From: Verrucomicrobium spinosum
Lineage (GTDB): Bacteria; Verrucomicrobiota; Verrucomicrobiia; JADLBR01; JAIBCM01
Direction of reading: 5' to 3'
Assembly (NCBI GenBank): GCA_020718645.1
Contig: DYRQ01000008.1
Span: forward strand, 1 to 42,454
DNA: 42,454 nt
Position numbers and translations under genes: made by a program. The notes beneath the pieces were generated by a model. That model had not been told where the DNA came from, searched no databases, and saw only the letters and a list, made by a program, of their open reading frames with translations. Positions 8,798 through 17,626 of this stretch are shown here, piece after piece. Position 1 is the first letter of the stretch, and each line of letters starts with the position of its first letter.

Positions 8798-9483
8798 ACA
8801 CCCTCAGCCTTGTCGCACTCTGCCTCGCCTTGCCACTCGCAGCACTCGCGCAATTCGAATTGCAGCCAATCCAGAAGCCATTTGACATCGGGGCCGGAAC
8901 AGCACCGCACTCCTCCCCACCCTCACACCATTCCTCCGATAGGATGCCAGAGGGAAAATGGGTGAAGCTCGACGGTGTGAGATTCATCCATGAGGCATAT
9001 CACGACGCTGACAGTTTTCACGCAACCGCGGGCGGCAAAGAATACATCTTCCGCCTCTACTTCGTGGATTCTCCTGAGGACTCCAAGCAGGTGCCTGAAC
9101 GGGTCAAAGAGCAGGCAAAATATTTTGGTGTATCACAGAAAAAAGTGCTGGCGGCTGGCGAGTGCGCCGCACGACGCACCGAGGAGCTGATCGGCTCGGG
9201 CTCTTTCACCGTGCACACTCGCTGGGAGGATGCGATGGGCTCCAGCTCGATGCCCCGCTACTACGCGCATGTGCTCACCGCCAAGGGTCAACCCTTGTCG
9301 GAAATACTCGTGGCCGAGGGATGGGCCAGATCCTACGGAGCCCATGCCACCATCCCAGGCGTGGTGGAGTCCTCTGGCTTTGTCAAAAAACTCGATGAGC
9401 TGCAAGCCCGCGCCAAACAGCAGGGACTGGGCACTTGGTCGGGCTCCAAGAAAAGTTCGACCCCCTCGAAAAAGAAAAAGTAA
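8794..9483 (+). CDS. Secreted thermonuclease (SNase-like) protein
   Basis: A 229-residue exported protein with a signal peptide (MNTLSLVALCLALPLAALAQ). The SNase fold runs from about 55 to 215. HDADSFHA stands for the metal-binding DGDT strand, FRLYFVDSPED carries the family Arg and Glu, PRYYAHV supplies the second catalytic Arg, and LVAEGWARS closes the domain. The C-terminal tail is Ser/Lys-rich. The family cleaves DNA and RNA with calcium, though DGDT is altered here to DADS. The gene overlaps the upstream DUF2723 gene by ATGA. It may be nutritional or involved in extracellular DNA turnover. Confidence 0.82.
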   Translation: MNTLSLVALCLALPLAALAQFELQPIQKPFDIGAGTAPHSSPPSHHSSDRMPEGKWVKLDGVRFIHEAYHDADSFHATAGGKEYIFRLYFVDSPEDSKQVPERVKEQAKYFGVSQKKVLAAGECAARRTEELIGSGSFTVHTRWEDAMGSSSMPRYYAHVLTAKGQPLSEILVAEGWARSYGAHATIPGVVESSGFVKKLDELQARAKQQGLGTWSGSKKSSTPSKKKK

Positions 9484-9500
9484 CTATAAGGATAGAGAGC

Positions 9501-10409
9501 ATGGAACAGGATTGGCTACCGAACGATTTGCACCGCGCCTTCGAGACCGAGGGCACCACAGCCTACTGCGTCTTGCCGCATCCCGACTGGCGCGTGGAGC
9601 GGTTCGGCGCTGATATTTTGGCCTCCTGCAAATGGGCTCCCCCTTGGGAGATCGTCCCAGAAATACTCAGTCGTATGGAGGCCGCAGAAGTTGCCGTGGA
9701 GAGAATCTTCGTGCGCGACTTGCCACGCAACCCCAGCGAGCGCGACGCGCCCCAGCAGACCTATGGCAATACGGATCTCCCACCCGAGGGCTGGGCTGTA
9801 GAGGCGGGTCTGCGTTACCACCTCGATTTTCTGGCAGGCTACTCAGCCGGTTTCTTTTTAGATCAACGCGCCAACCGCGCGCGGGTCAAATCCCTAGCTC
9901 CGAAATCGCTTCTCAACTGCTTTTCCTATACCTGCTCATTCTCGGTAGTAGCTGCTACTACCGGAGCAGCAACCACGAGCGTGGATCTGTCAAAAAAATC
10001 GCTCATGCGCGGCGCGGGTAATTTTGATGCCAACGCCATACCCCGAGAGGGTCAGACATTTATCGCAGATGATGTCTTGGAAGTATTGCCCAGACTCGCT
10101 AGGCGCGGGGAGAAGTTTGGGGTGATCATCCTCGACCCGCCAACCTTTTCCCGTGGTGCCAAAGGGCGCCCGTTTCAGGTGGAACGCGACATGGCCACGC
10201 TGTTCCAGCTCTCCCTCGAATTGGCAGCGCCCAAGGCCAGCATCCTCCTCTCCACCAATTGCACTGCGCTCAGGACAAAAGAGCTGGAGGTGTTGGCTCG
10301 CCAAGAATTAAAGCATGCTCGCAAGGGCGCTTCTATCCAGTGGGGTGCGCGCCTAGATGACCTGCCTACCGACCAAGCCGCACGCACGCTTTGGGTGGAT
10401 TTAAAATGA
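9501..10409 (+). CDS. Class I SAM-dependent methyltransferase (RlmI/RlmK-like)
   Basis: A 302-residue enzyme. The start at 9501 is chosen because AAGGATAGAGAG lies just upstream; an in-frame extension to 9435 would run into the nuclease gene. The Rossmann domain begins with GFFLDQRANR and continues with LLNCFSYTCSFSVVA (motif I region) and TSVDLSKKSL (the acidic residue binding the SAM ribose). The catalytic box is VIILDPPTFSRG, the DPPT/S type used by RlmI-like 23S rRNA cytosine methyltransferases. The N-terminal PUA domain of RlmI is missing. An rRNA target is likely but not proven. Confidence 0.82.
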   Translation: MEQDWLPNDLHRAFETEGTTAYCVLPHPDWRVERFGADILASCKWAPPWEIVPEILSRMEAAEVAVERIFVRDLPRNPSERDAPQQTYGNTDLPPEGWAVEAGLRYHLDFLAGYSAGFFLDQRANRARVKSLAPKSLLNCFSYTCSFSVVAATTGAATTSVDLSKKSLMRGAGNFDANAIPREGQTFIADDVLEVLPRLARRGEKFGVIILDPPTFSRGAKGRPFQVERDMATLFQLSLELAAPKASILLSTNCTALRTKELEVLARQELKHARKGASIQWGARLDDLPTDQAARTLWVDLK

Positions 10410-10419
10410 TCTGCCCGCG

Positions 10420-11778
10420 ATGAGATTGACCCGTGACACTTGGCGGTGGATGCTGGGGATCCTCATCATGTCCGCAGCAACCGGTAGTGCTTGTGCCTTT
10501 TTCCTCTGGGCGCTGGACACTGTCACTCGGCTTCGTTTCGACCACCCACAGCTTCTCTACGCGCTGCCTCTTGCAGGAGGGCTGACAGGCTGGCTTTACC
10601 TGCGCTGGGGAAGTTCGTCTGAGGGTGGCAATAATCTGATACTCGAGCGCATCCATGAGCCCGGAGGCGGCGTGCCACGGCGCATGGCACCACTGATTTT
10701 GATCTCGACCCTGATCGCCCACCTCTGCGGCGGCTCTGTGGGGAGAGAGGGAACAGCGGTGCAGATGGGAGGGAGTATCGCCGGGGGCTGCGCCCGATGG
10801 TGGAAACTCGGACACGCTGAAACACGCACGCTCTTGATGGCGGGTGTCGCTGCGGGATTCGGAGCTGTTTTTGGAACACCGCTGGCCGGGGCTATTTTCG
10901 CCATTGAAGTGGTCACCGTAGGCAGATTGCATCACGCTCAATGGCTGCCCTGCCTGCTGGCTTCATTGGTGGGAGATTGGGTTTGTCGCTCATGGGGTGC
11001 CCATCACTCGCACTATCGCATAGACTTTCTCGCTGACACTCTCTCCCTAGGAGGTCTGTCAGTCCCTGGGGGATGGCTGGCTGCGCAGGTGGTCGTCTTG
11101 GGTGCAGTAGCTGGAATGGTTGGAACACTTTTCTGCGAGATGGTGCACCTGTTCCAAGCCTGGCTGAAAAAAATCACCACCCACCCTTTGCTCCGCCCGG
11201 CACTAGCGGGGGCACTGGTAGTGGCCCTGGCCCACCTGCTCGGCACAAAGGAGTATCTTGGATTGGGGGTCTGGTCCCCCCACGCGGGAGACGCCACGAT
11301 CGAGTCTCTGTTTCGAGCCTCCCCGGAACACCCTTGGGCATGGTGGTGGAAAACGGTCTTCACCACGCTAGCGTTGGGAGGCGGGTTCAAGGGCGGCGAG
11401 GTCACACCGTTGTTTTACATCGGGGCTGGTCTAGGACATTCCATGTCCTTGATAGGGTCAGGTCCCGCAGATCTTCTCGCGGCGATTGGATTTATCGCCC
11501 TCTTCGCCGGAGCCTCCAACACCCCGCTGGCGTGCGCTGTCATGGGCATGGAGTTGTTCGGTGCACAGCACGCCATCTCTTTCGGCGTGGCCTGCTATGC
11601 CGCCTATGCCACGGGGGGGCATTCGGGCATCTACCTCTCGCAGCAGATGGCACGGGCAAAACACCCTACAGCCTCCATCCAACTCGGCTCCACTCTACGA
11701 GAGGCCCGCGAGCAGCACCCGACATGGATCACTCGTTTTGTCGGAGCCATCAGGGAGGCACGATGGTGGAGGCGATGA
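10420..11778 (+). CDS. CLC family anion transporter, fluoride-type (CLC-F) candidate
   Basis: A 452-residue polytopic inner membrane protein of the ClC family. The gating-glutamate motif reads GREGT (108-112), where common chloride CLCs have GREGP. The first selectivity region reads GGNNLI (about 69-74) in place of GSGIP. The GxFxP region is replaced by GGGFKGGEVTP (about 320-330). As I recall the family, these changes mark the CLC-F branch of fluoride/proton antiporters; that is memory, not an alignment. It starts 10 bases after the methyltransferase stop, so there is no room for a fluoride riboswitch directly upstream. It is probably cotranscribed with waaA. Confidence 0.8.
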   Translation: MRLTRDTWRWMLGILIMSAATGSACAFFLWALDTVTRLRFDHPQLLYALPLAGGLTGWLYLRWGSSSEGGNNLILERIHEPGGGVPRRMAPLILISTLIAHLCGGSVGREGTAVQMGGSIAGGCARWWKLGHAETRTLLMAGVAAGFGAVFGTPLAGAIFAIEVVTVGRLHHAQWLPCLLASLVGDWVCRSWGAHHSHYRIDFLADTLSLGGLSVPGGWLAAQVVVLGAVAGMVGTLFCEMVHLFQAWLKKITTHPLLRPALAGALVVALAHLLGTKEYLGLGVWSPHAGDATIESLFRASPEHPWAWWWKTVFTTLALGGGFKGGEVTPLFYIGAGLGHSMSLIGSGPADLLAAIGFIALFAGASNTPLACAVMGMELFGAQHAISFGVACYAAYATGGHSGIYLSQQMARAKHPTASIQLGSTLREAREQHPTWITRFVGAIREARWWRR

Positions 11779-11815
11779 TTTTTTGCCGTGGTATCCTGCC
11801 TTGTGTGCTGCTAGG

Positions 11816-13234
11816 ATGGGGAACCCTGTGAATAAAACATTCTGGATCAAGTTGTGCTACAACCTGCTTTTCGCAGTGTTTTTTGCCGTAGTCTCGCTGC
11901 CCTACCTCTACAAGACCATCCGCCGCGGAAGATCGGGTCGAGGGCTTTTGCAAAAATTTGGTCTGCTCGGACCAGCTACCCTCAAACGCGTGCTCAACGC
12001 CCGCGGCGGCGTCTGGATCCATGCTGTCAGCGTGGGCGAAGTGAACTTGGCTACACTCGTCATTAGAGAGGCTCGTCGCCGCTGGCCTGAGCTACCCATC
12101 CTTTTGACCACCACCACTCCGACAGGTCGCGAAGTTGCCCTCCGGCAGGTGCCCGATGATGTTCAGGTCATCTATAACCCTCTCGATTTCCTCCCATCTG
12201 TGCGCTGGACTTTCATGGCTCTCCAGCCCCGCGTGCTGGTGCTGATCGAGTCGGAGATCTGGCCAAACTACATGTGGGAAGCCCAGCGGCGATCTGTGCC
12301 TGTAGTCATGGTCAATGCCCGCCTCTCCCAGCGCACGGAACGACGATACAAAGCGTGCAACTGGTTTGTCCTACCTTTCCTCCAACAGCTCTCCCTAGTG
12401 TGCGCACAAAATGCGAAAGACCTAGCGCGTTACCAAGCTCTCGGCGCCCCCCCCAATCACCTCGTCAACACAGGCAGCATGAAATACGATGTCTGCAAAG
12501 TGAGGGCTTCCGGCCATGCTGACCCACGCGAGATCCTGCGTGTCGCCGGATGGAAGGATGGCCAACCCATCCTGCTGGCTGGCAGCACCCATGCAGGCGA
12601 GGAGAAAATGATCGCCGCCATGTGGCAACAGATGGTGCAGGAGAACCCTGAAAAATTGGGGGATGTCTATCTGGTTCTCGCCCCAAGACATGCCGAACGA
12701 GGCAGCGAGATTTCTCAACAGCTTCGCAAAATGGGCATCCAACACAAACGCCGTTCCAAACTCAAGGAACCCAGCCAGAGCAACCGCGTGCTGGTGCTCG
12801 ATAGCACAGGGGAACTGCGTGGATTCTACGGTCTGGCCACTGTCACTTTTGTCGGCAAAAGCGTATTGGGAAAAGGCGGACAGAATTTTCTCGAACCCGT
12901 GCAGGCCATGAGCCCGGTGGTCTTCGGTCCATACATGGCAAACTTCGAGCCGATGGCCGGCGAATTTGCTCTCGGGGGTGCTGTGCTTCGTGCCACTGAC
13001 AAAATCCAACTTAACAGCGCCTTGAAAAAACTTCTTTCAGACCCCAGCCTCCGCCAAGTGCTAGCCCACCGCGCACGAGATCTCTACGAATCCAAATTGG
13101 GAGCCACTGCTAAAACCGTGGATGCCCTCGCAGATTATCTGACGCGGACAATAGAGCTGCCCGAGCAACGCGATCAGCGCATGAAAAATCCTTCCGACAC
13201 CACAGACCTGACGGGCATGCTAGACGAGGTGTGA
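11816..13234 (+). CDS. waaA: 3-deoxy-D-manno-octulosonic acid (Kdo) transferase
   Basis: A 472-residue GT30 glycosyltransferase that adds Kdo from CMP-Kdo to lipid A precursor at the inner face of the cytoplasmic membrane. A single N-terminal anchor (FWIKLCYNLLFAVFFAVV) is followed by the acceptor-binding half (GGVWIHAVSVGEV, RVLVLIESEIWPNYM) and the CMP-binding half (ILLAGSTHAGEE, APRHAERG, GKSVLGKGGQNFLEP). The pattern matches WaaA throughout. The start is ATG at 11816, or GTG at 11828 with AGGATGGGG ahead of it. A longer frame upstream overlaps the CLC gene and is rejected. It implies an LPS-bearing outer membrane. Confidence 0.93.
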   Translation: MGNPVNKTFWIKLCYNLLFAVFFAVVSLPYLYKTIRRGRSGRGLLQKFGLLGPATLKRVLNARGGVWIHAVSVGEVNLATLVIREARRRWPELPILLTTTTPTGREVALRQVPDDVQVIYNPLDFLPSVRWTFMALQPRVLVLIESEIWPNYMWEAQRRSVPVVMVNARLSQRTERRYKACNWFVLPFLQQLSLVCAQNAKDLARYQALGAPPNHLVNTGSMKYDVCKVRASGHADPREILRVAGWKDGQPILLAGSTHAGEEKMIAAMWQQMVQENPEKLGDVYLVLAPRHAERGSEISQQLRKMGIQHKRRSKLKEPSQSNRVLVLDSTGELRGFYGLATVTFVGKSVLGKGGQNFLEPVQAMSPVVFGPYMANFEPMAGEFALGGAVLRATDKIQLNSALKKLLSDPSLRQVLAHRARDLYESKLGATAKTVDALADYLTRTIELPEQRDQRMKNPSDTTDLTGMLDEV

Positions 13235-13263
13235 GCCTCACGACTCTCTGCATCCCAGCGGAG

Positions 13264-14880
13264 TCAGTTACTCTCTTTCACCCTGTAGAGCACGGGAGCC
13301 TGTCCCCGATAATAAATCCACTCCGCCCCGAGTTCTTGCGCCGCTTTCCTCCAACCCGTTTCATTGCGCAACACAGCACGGAGTTTTACCAGGGATTCCT
13401 GATAGCTCAGACCGTGGCTCCACAAATGCCCTTCATACCCACAGACCACTGGATAACCGAGCAGGATGACAGGATGATTGTATTGCGGAAGCACTGCAAT
13501 TCTGGTGCCTGCCGGCACTTCGCGGAGCGCCTTGCTGGCGGCTGCGAGTTCTGATCTCCGTGCCAATGCGTAGCCGTGCCGTCCATCGAGCCCTGCCATC
13601 AGCGACACTGCCCCAGAGAAATAAAGCAGCACGCACAGTGGCGCTCTCAGGATGGGCTTCAGTGGCTCGAGAATGTGAGCCCAAAGATAGGGCGCTGCAA
13701 CCAGCCAAGCCCAGAGTAGTAGTTTTGTGTTATCCCATTCCCAAGGAGCAAAGACGATCAAGAAGCAGAGGAGAAAAACAGTCAGCGACACGGATACAAA
13801 AGCGCGGGATTCCGAATCCCCACGCCGTGCGCACCGCCACGACAACCACGCCATGAGAGGAAGGCTGATCCCAAAATTGACGGCCCAGAATTTCCATCCC
13901 CCATCGGCCTGCATCCATCCAGGCTGCCAACGCAGACCTGACCCCGCAGAAAAACCTCCTGTCACGAACCAGACTGCCGCAGTCGCTGGAATAACCGCTG
14001 CTGCGACAAACAGGGCTAATCTGACCCGGTGCTGAGGTGCGAAAAAAAATATCGCAGCCAACGCCAGGCTCAGGAAGAGGAAGGCATGCACGCTGAAGAA
14101 CGGCATCGTCGCGTAGAGAACAAACTGAATACCCCGAGGAAATCCCGACCCGTTCCGAAAAAAGTCCTCTCTCCATGCGCGCAAAAGCAGCAACCCACAG
14201 GGCAGCGCATAGAGCAAACCGCGCTGTGTCACGAGCATCGTGAGAAAACAGTTTTTCCAGGCCAGATCGGCTTGGTAGTCCTGCCATTGCCCAGTCTGCA
14301 GGATTGCAAAACCAGCCACTCCACCATTGAAAAGCAGCGCGGCCATCGCAAACGCTCCACCCCAACGCCACAGCGCCCACGCTGTCAGTCCCGCTCCTGC
14401 AAGCCCGGTCCAAATCAGCCCACGCTCCACTGACACCCCCGCGAGCAGAAGTAGGCTATTCCACAAATCTACTCCCAAGGGATAACTCAGGGGAACACCA
14501 GAGAGAATCGGGCTTGCCGGCCAGAACTCTACTCCGCCTGCAAAATAGCGGATGAATTGTATGTGGAGCGAGATGTCACCTAGATTATGAGGCGAGAGAA
14601 TACGCCACTCATCCCCCGCTGGATATATCACCCACAAAAAAGCCCGAAGTGATGCCAGAGCAAAAACGGTGAACAAAACAATATCCCACTGACTTAGACG
14701 AGAGCACTGTTTCGATCGGGTTTGACAGAATGCCCACACCCCCCCAGCGCAACCTACTCCCAAAGCACCCCATGCCAGACTGTGATTCAGCCCACCCAGC
14801 ACAGATGCCAGCACGATAGCCGCGACCACACCCACTCCGGTGGCTGTGATCATACCTGATCCCCATTTATCTCCTGTCAC
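13264..14880 (-). CDS. Polytopic membrane protein, GT-C-like
   Basis: A 538-residue integral membrane protein with about twelve hydrophobic segments. I do not recognise a named family. The first large loop (about 70-130) carries PAGDEWRILSPHNLGDISLH and later SGVPLSYPLGVDLWNS. An acidic residue in the first periplasmic loop of a multi-pass protein is the layout of GT-C enzymes using polyprenyl-phosphate sugars. The C-terminal 80 residues (from about 455) form a soluble domain, as in many of these enzymes. It overlaps the upstream Agl23-like gene by four bases (ATGA), which links the two functionally. It converges on waaA. Confidence 0.6.
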   Translation of the reverse strand: MTGDKWGSGMITATGVGVVAAIVLASVLGGLNHSLAWGALGVGCAGGVWAFCQTRSKQCSRLSQWDIVLFTVFALASLRAFLWVIYPAGDEWRILSPHNLGDISLHIQFIRYFAGGVEFWPASPILSGVPLSYPLGVDLWNSLLLLAGVSVERGLIWTGLAGAGLTAWALWRWGGAFAMAALLFNGGVAGFAILQTGQWQDYQADLAWKNCFLTMLVTQRGLLYALPCGLLLLRAWREDFFRNGSGFPRGIQFVLYATMPFFSVHAFLFLSLALAAIFFFAPQHRVRLALFVAAAVIPATAAVWFVTGGFSAGSGLRWQPGWMQADGGWKFWAVNFGISLPLMAWLSWRCARRGDSESRAFVSVSLTVFLLCFLIVFAPWEWDNTKLLLWAWLVAAPYLWAHILEPLKPILRAPLCVLLYFSGAVSLMAGLDGRHGYALARRSELAAASKALREVPAGTRIAVLPQYNHPVILLGYPVVCGYEGHLWSHGLSYQESLVKLRAVLRNETGWRKAAQELGAEWIYYRGQAPVLYRVKESN

Positions 14881-16403
14881 TGCGCGGCTCCAGCAGTTGG
14901 TTGTATCTCGGGAGTTCCGCCCAGAAGCCCCCCAAATTTCCGTGCAGATAGATAGGCCACACTCTGCTCTTGAGAGTTCCTCAGGGTAAAGGGGATTTTG
15001 TAATAGGAATCATGGAACTTCGCCTCAGTCTGAGCGGCAGCGACAGCTTCAACAACCACAAAATCGGCATCCCACTGGGTCGGCGGTGAATCCTTTTTAT
15101 AATATCCCACTTGTGTGAAATCACCGAAATACCAAGGTAGTGGATAGTAACTCTCGAGCATGATAATTCCCCGGAGCTGAAACCCGTCGGGCTCTTTCTC
15201 GGCCAAGGCCAGCACCGGACGCGTGAGCCGCTCTATATCCTTGAGAGTTTGCACATAGACATACGGCTCGCGCGTATCGGTATATCGGAAAAAATTTAGC
15301 TGTATCGCCAACACGAGCGACACCCCCAGCAACGGTGCAACAGCCCACACTATCCACCTCCGGGCACCGCTGGCTCCCAACTCGCGCAGAACTCCACCCA
15401 AGATGATATAAAACGGCCAGAGCACCGACACCACACACCACGGTGTTTTATAAGGGATAATCGAGTAAGCCAACAGCGTCCCCGCGCCCAGGATAGCCGT
15501 GTAGCGAAAGCGTGTATCTGATGGGAAAATATAGCGCACACAGGCCAGTAGTCCCATCAACGCAGGCCACTCATAGCGCCCCATCAGATAGACCCAATAC
15601 CAATTCAATGGCCCTGCAAGATCATATAACTTCTTTTCATGTCCACTGTGATGCACGCCCGTTGAAACCCACGATTGGAATGTTTTATAGAGCCCGCTCA
15701 ACAAACGAAAGTCGCGAAAGGTGCCTGAATAGAAAAAAATAATCACCAGCAACGACAACCCACCCGCCAGCAGTGCATCCTTGAGCTTCCATTGCTGCTG
15801 TGCCATGGGCCAGAGTGGATGCGATGGCGAGACCCGCTGCATAATCCACCATGTCAATACAGCGAGTATCATGCACCCCATGTGCAGGATGTAAGTCTCC
15901 TTCGTCAGAATCAACCCTGCAATTCCGGTCGCCACAGTAAACAGAGCCCGCCGCGTGCCCGTGCGCCAGAGACCCAGCAACCCATGAAAAAGTAAGATGG
16001 AAAACAGAACCTGCCATGACTCATGAATAGAATATCGCCCGTAGAAAATGTATGCAGGCGAGAGCGCCATGGCCAAGGCTGCAAGACGCGAAACTCCCAA
16101 GCCGAAAAACTCTCGCAGGCGCAACATAGCCCACACAGACAAAATACTCGCAACCATAGCCGGCAGACGCAGCGCCCACACCTCCCTGCCAAATAGAGTT
16201 TGAGAAAGAAACACCGCATAAAAGTGCAACGGCCCGTGATAGTTGGTCGGGTCATAGCTGTAGTAGCCATTGACTGTCATCTGATCCGCAAACCAGCCGT
16301 TGATACCCTCATCGAAATGAAGGGGCTTTATTTCAATCAGCCAGCAGCGCAATAAAATGGCCACTGCCCAAATAGCCATCTCAGGGAAATAACGCCACGA
16401 CAT
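14877..16403 (-). CDS. Agl23/TIGR03663-type membrane glycosyltransferase-like protein
   Basis: A 508-residue polytopic protein. The N-terminal loop has LHFDEGINGWFADQMTVNG and YHGPLHFYAVFLSQTLFG, the clear hallmark of the TIGR03663 family related to GT39 protein mannosyltransferases. The acidic DEG is the expected catalytic position. About ten hydrophobic segments follow, then a soluble C-terminal part from about 390. The archaeal relative Agl23 was linked to glycan flipping or assembly on S-layer protein. The gene is coupled by ATGA to the membrane protein downstream. The substrate is unknown; a lipid-linked sugar is inferred. Confidence 0.8.
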   Translation of the reverse strand: MSWRYFPEMAIWAVAILLRCWLIEIKPLHFDEGINGWFADQMTVNGYYSYDPTNYHGPLHFYAVFLSQTLFGREVWALRLPAMVASILSVWAMLRLREFFGLGVSRLAALAMALSPAYIFYGRYSIHESWQVLFSILLFHGLLGLWRTGTRRALFTVATGIAGLILTKETYILHMGCMILAVLTWWIMQRVSPSHPLWPMAQQQWKLKDALLAGGLSLLVIIFFYSGTFRDFRLLSGLYKTFQSWVSTGVHHSGHEKKLYDLAGPLNWYWVYLMGRYEWPALMGLLACVRYIFPSDTRFRYTAILGAGTLLAYSIIPYKTPWCVVSVLWPFYIILGGVLRELGASGARRWIVWAVAPLLGVSLVLAIQLNFFRYTDTREPYVYVQTLKDIERLTRPVLALAEKEPDGFQLRGIIMLESYYPLPWYFGDFTQVGYYKKDSPPTQWDADFVVVEAVAAAQTEAKFHDSYYKIPFTLRNSQEQSVAYLSARKFGGLLGGTPEIQPTAGAAQ

Positions 16404-16464
16404 ACAATAATCACTGGTCCGAAGCCGATGGGATGCTTTAAAATATCCTCAAAAAAAACAACCG

Positions 16465-17037
16465 CTATTTCACCCCGTGCTTGCTCAGGAGCGCTGCAAG
16501 TTCCGGATGACTCTCCGCCGCCGCTTTCAGATCCTTCAGAAGCCCAGCAGGCAAAGTCGGTATCGGCAAAGGTGTCTCGGCTGGAACTTGGTGTGGCACC
16601 TGCCTGCCGCGTCGCACGACGACTAATCCCACGATAAAAACGACCACGAACATTCCGGCCATGGTCGTGAACAAATCCCGTAGCCGCCCTGAAACCGTCA
16701 GGCTCATATCGTTCAGGCGGAGGTTCACTGACTTGATGCGATCCTCGATCTTATCCTCAACTTCTTTAGCCTGTGCCATAGCTGTTTTATCATTCTGCGC
16801 TGCGGCATGCGCGATGGCTTGCTCCAAACGGGATCTGGTCTCGCTCGCAGTTTCGCTCTGCTGTTTTTGCCCAGACTCTACCAGCGACCGGATTTCGGAC
16901 ACCTTCTCCTCCAGCGCTGCCACCTGCGTCTGCAGTGTCTCTACCGTTGGCTTCGCAGCAGGCGCCTCTGCTCCATGAGCTCCAGCCACGCAGAGCACAG
17001 CGAAGACTGTCAATAATTTGATACCTATCCTCTTCAT
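16465..17037 (-). CDS. Coiled-coil membrane protein with signal peptide
   Basis: A 190-residue protein of unknown function. Starting at ATG 17037, with AGGGG close upstream, gives a signal peptide (KRIGIKLLTVFAVLCVAGAHG). A heptad-rich region follows (about 34-125: VETLQTQVAALEEKVSEIRSL, then LEQAIAHAAAQNDK), then one transmembrane segment (TTMAGMFVVVFIVGLVVV, about 125-143). The tail is proline-rich and cytoplasmic and ends in a leucine-rich helix. The layout suggests a periplasmic coiled coil anchored in the inner membrane. An upstream ATG at 17097 would add 20 residues with no signal function. No homologous family is recognised. Confidence 0.7.
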   Translation of the reverse strand: MKRIGIKLLTVFAVLCVAGAHGAEAPAAKPTVETLQTQVAALEEKVSEIRSLVESGQKQQSETASETRSRLEQAIAHAAAQNDKTAMAQAKEVEDKIEDRIKSVNLRLNDMSLTVSGRLRDLFTTMAGMFVVVFIVGLVVVRRGRQVPHQVPAETPLPIPTLPAGLLKDLKAAAESHPELAALLSKHGVK

Positions 17038-17173
17038 GTCCCCTATACTAAAAATCATCGCCAGCAAATGCAACGGCGAATCACCGTGTTGCCTCAATAG
17101 TAAATGATGCCGATGCTCCCGTCCTCGCTTCTAGTCTTGCAAACTCGTCCAAGAACACCATGCTCAAGAGGCC

Positions 17174-17611
17174 ATGGAAAAAATCGGCGTGATTGCTGAC
17201 ACGCACAATGTTTACGACGAGCGGATAGACCTCCTTTTCGCAGGAGCTGACCTTATTTTTCACGCAGGCGACATCTGCAAGGAGTCCATCCTCGACCCAC
17301 TGCGCACCCTAGCTCCGCTAGTGACCGTGCTCGGCAACAATGATATGCTGACAGGCTACAAGGAAATCGAGCGCAGGGAGTGCAATGGCGTCCGCTTTTT
17401 CATGACACACATCCTGCCCTACAAATTGCCAACGGACTGCGATTGGCTCATCTTCGGGCACACCCATGTCCCCGAAAACAGGATGCACCAAGGTCTGCTT
17501 CTTTTTAACCCTGGCTCCGCTGGCAAAGGCAATAAAGGAGCCCCCCGCTCTGTTGCCACACTCCATTGGCGCAATGGAGCCTGGGAGCCCGAACTCCACA
17601 TCTTGCACTAA
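17174..17611 (+). CDS. YfcE/MJ0936-type metallophosphodiesterase
   Basis: A 145-residue calcineurin-like phosphoesterase. The metal-binding motifs appear in order: VIADTHN (D, H), FHAGDIC (D), VLGNND (N), MTHILP (H) and FGHTHVPE (H, H). The LFNPGSAGKG segment near the end is typical of the YfcE/MJ0936 phosphodiesterase family. A manganese- or iron-dependent phosphodiesterase activity is expected; the natural substrate is not known. It converges on the sirtuin gene with only 15 bases between them. Confidence 0.88.
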   Translation: MEKIGVIADTHNVYDERIDLLFAGADLIFHAGDICKESILDPLRTLAPLVTVLGNNDMLTGYKEIERRECNGVRFFMTHILPYKLPTDCDWLIFGHTHVPENRMHQGLLLFNPGSAGKGNKGAPRSVATLHWRNGAWEPELHILH

Positions 17612-17626
17612 CAAGATCCGCCCTCG

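Noticed and set aside
10380-10419. Fluoride riboswitch ahead of the CLC gene
   Set aside because: Only 10 bases separate it from the upstream stop and no crcB-type motif is visible there.
11486-11815. N-terminal extension of waaA by 110 residues
   Set aside because: It overlaps the CLC gene and reads as out-of-frame CLC sequence; WaaA homology begins after 11816.
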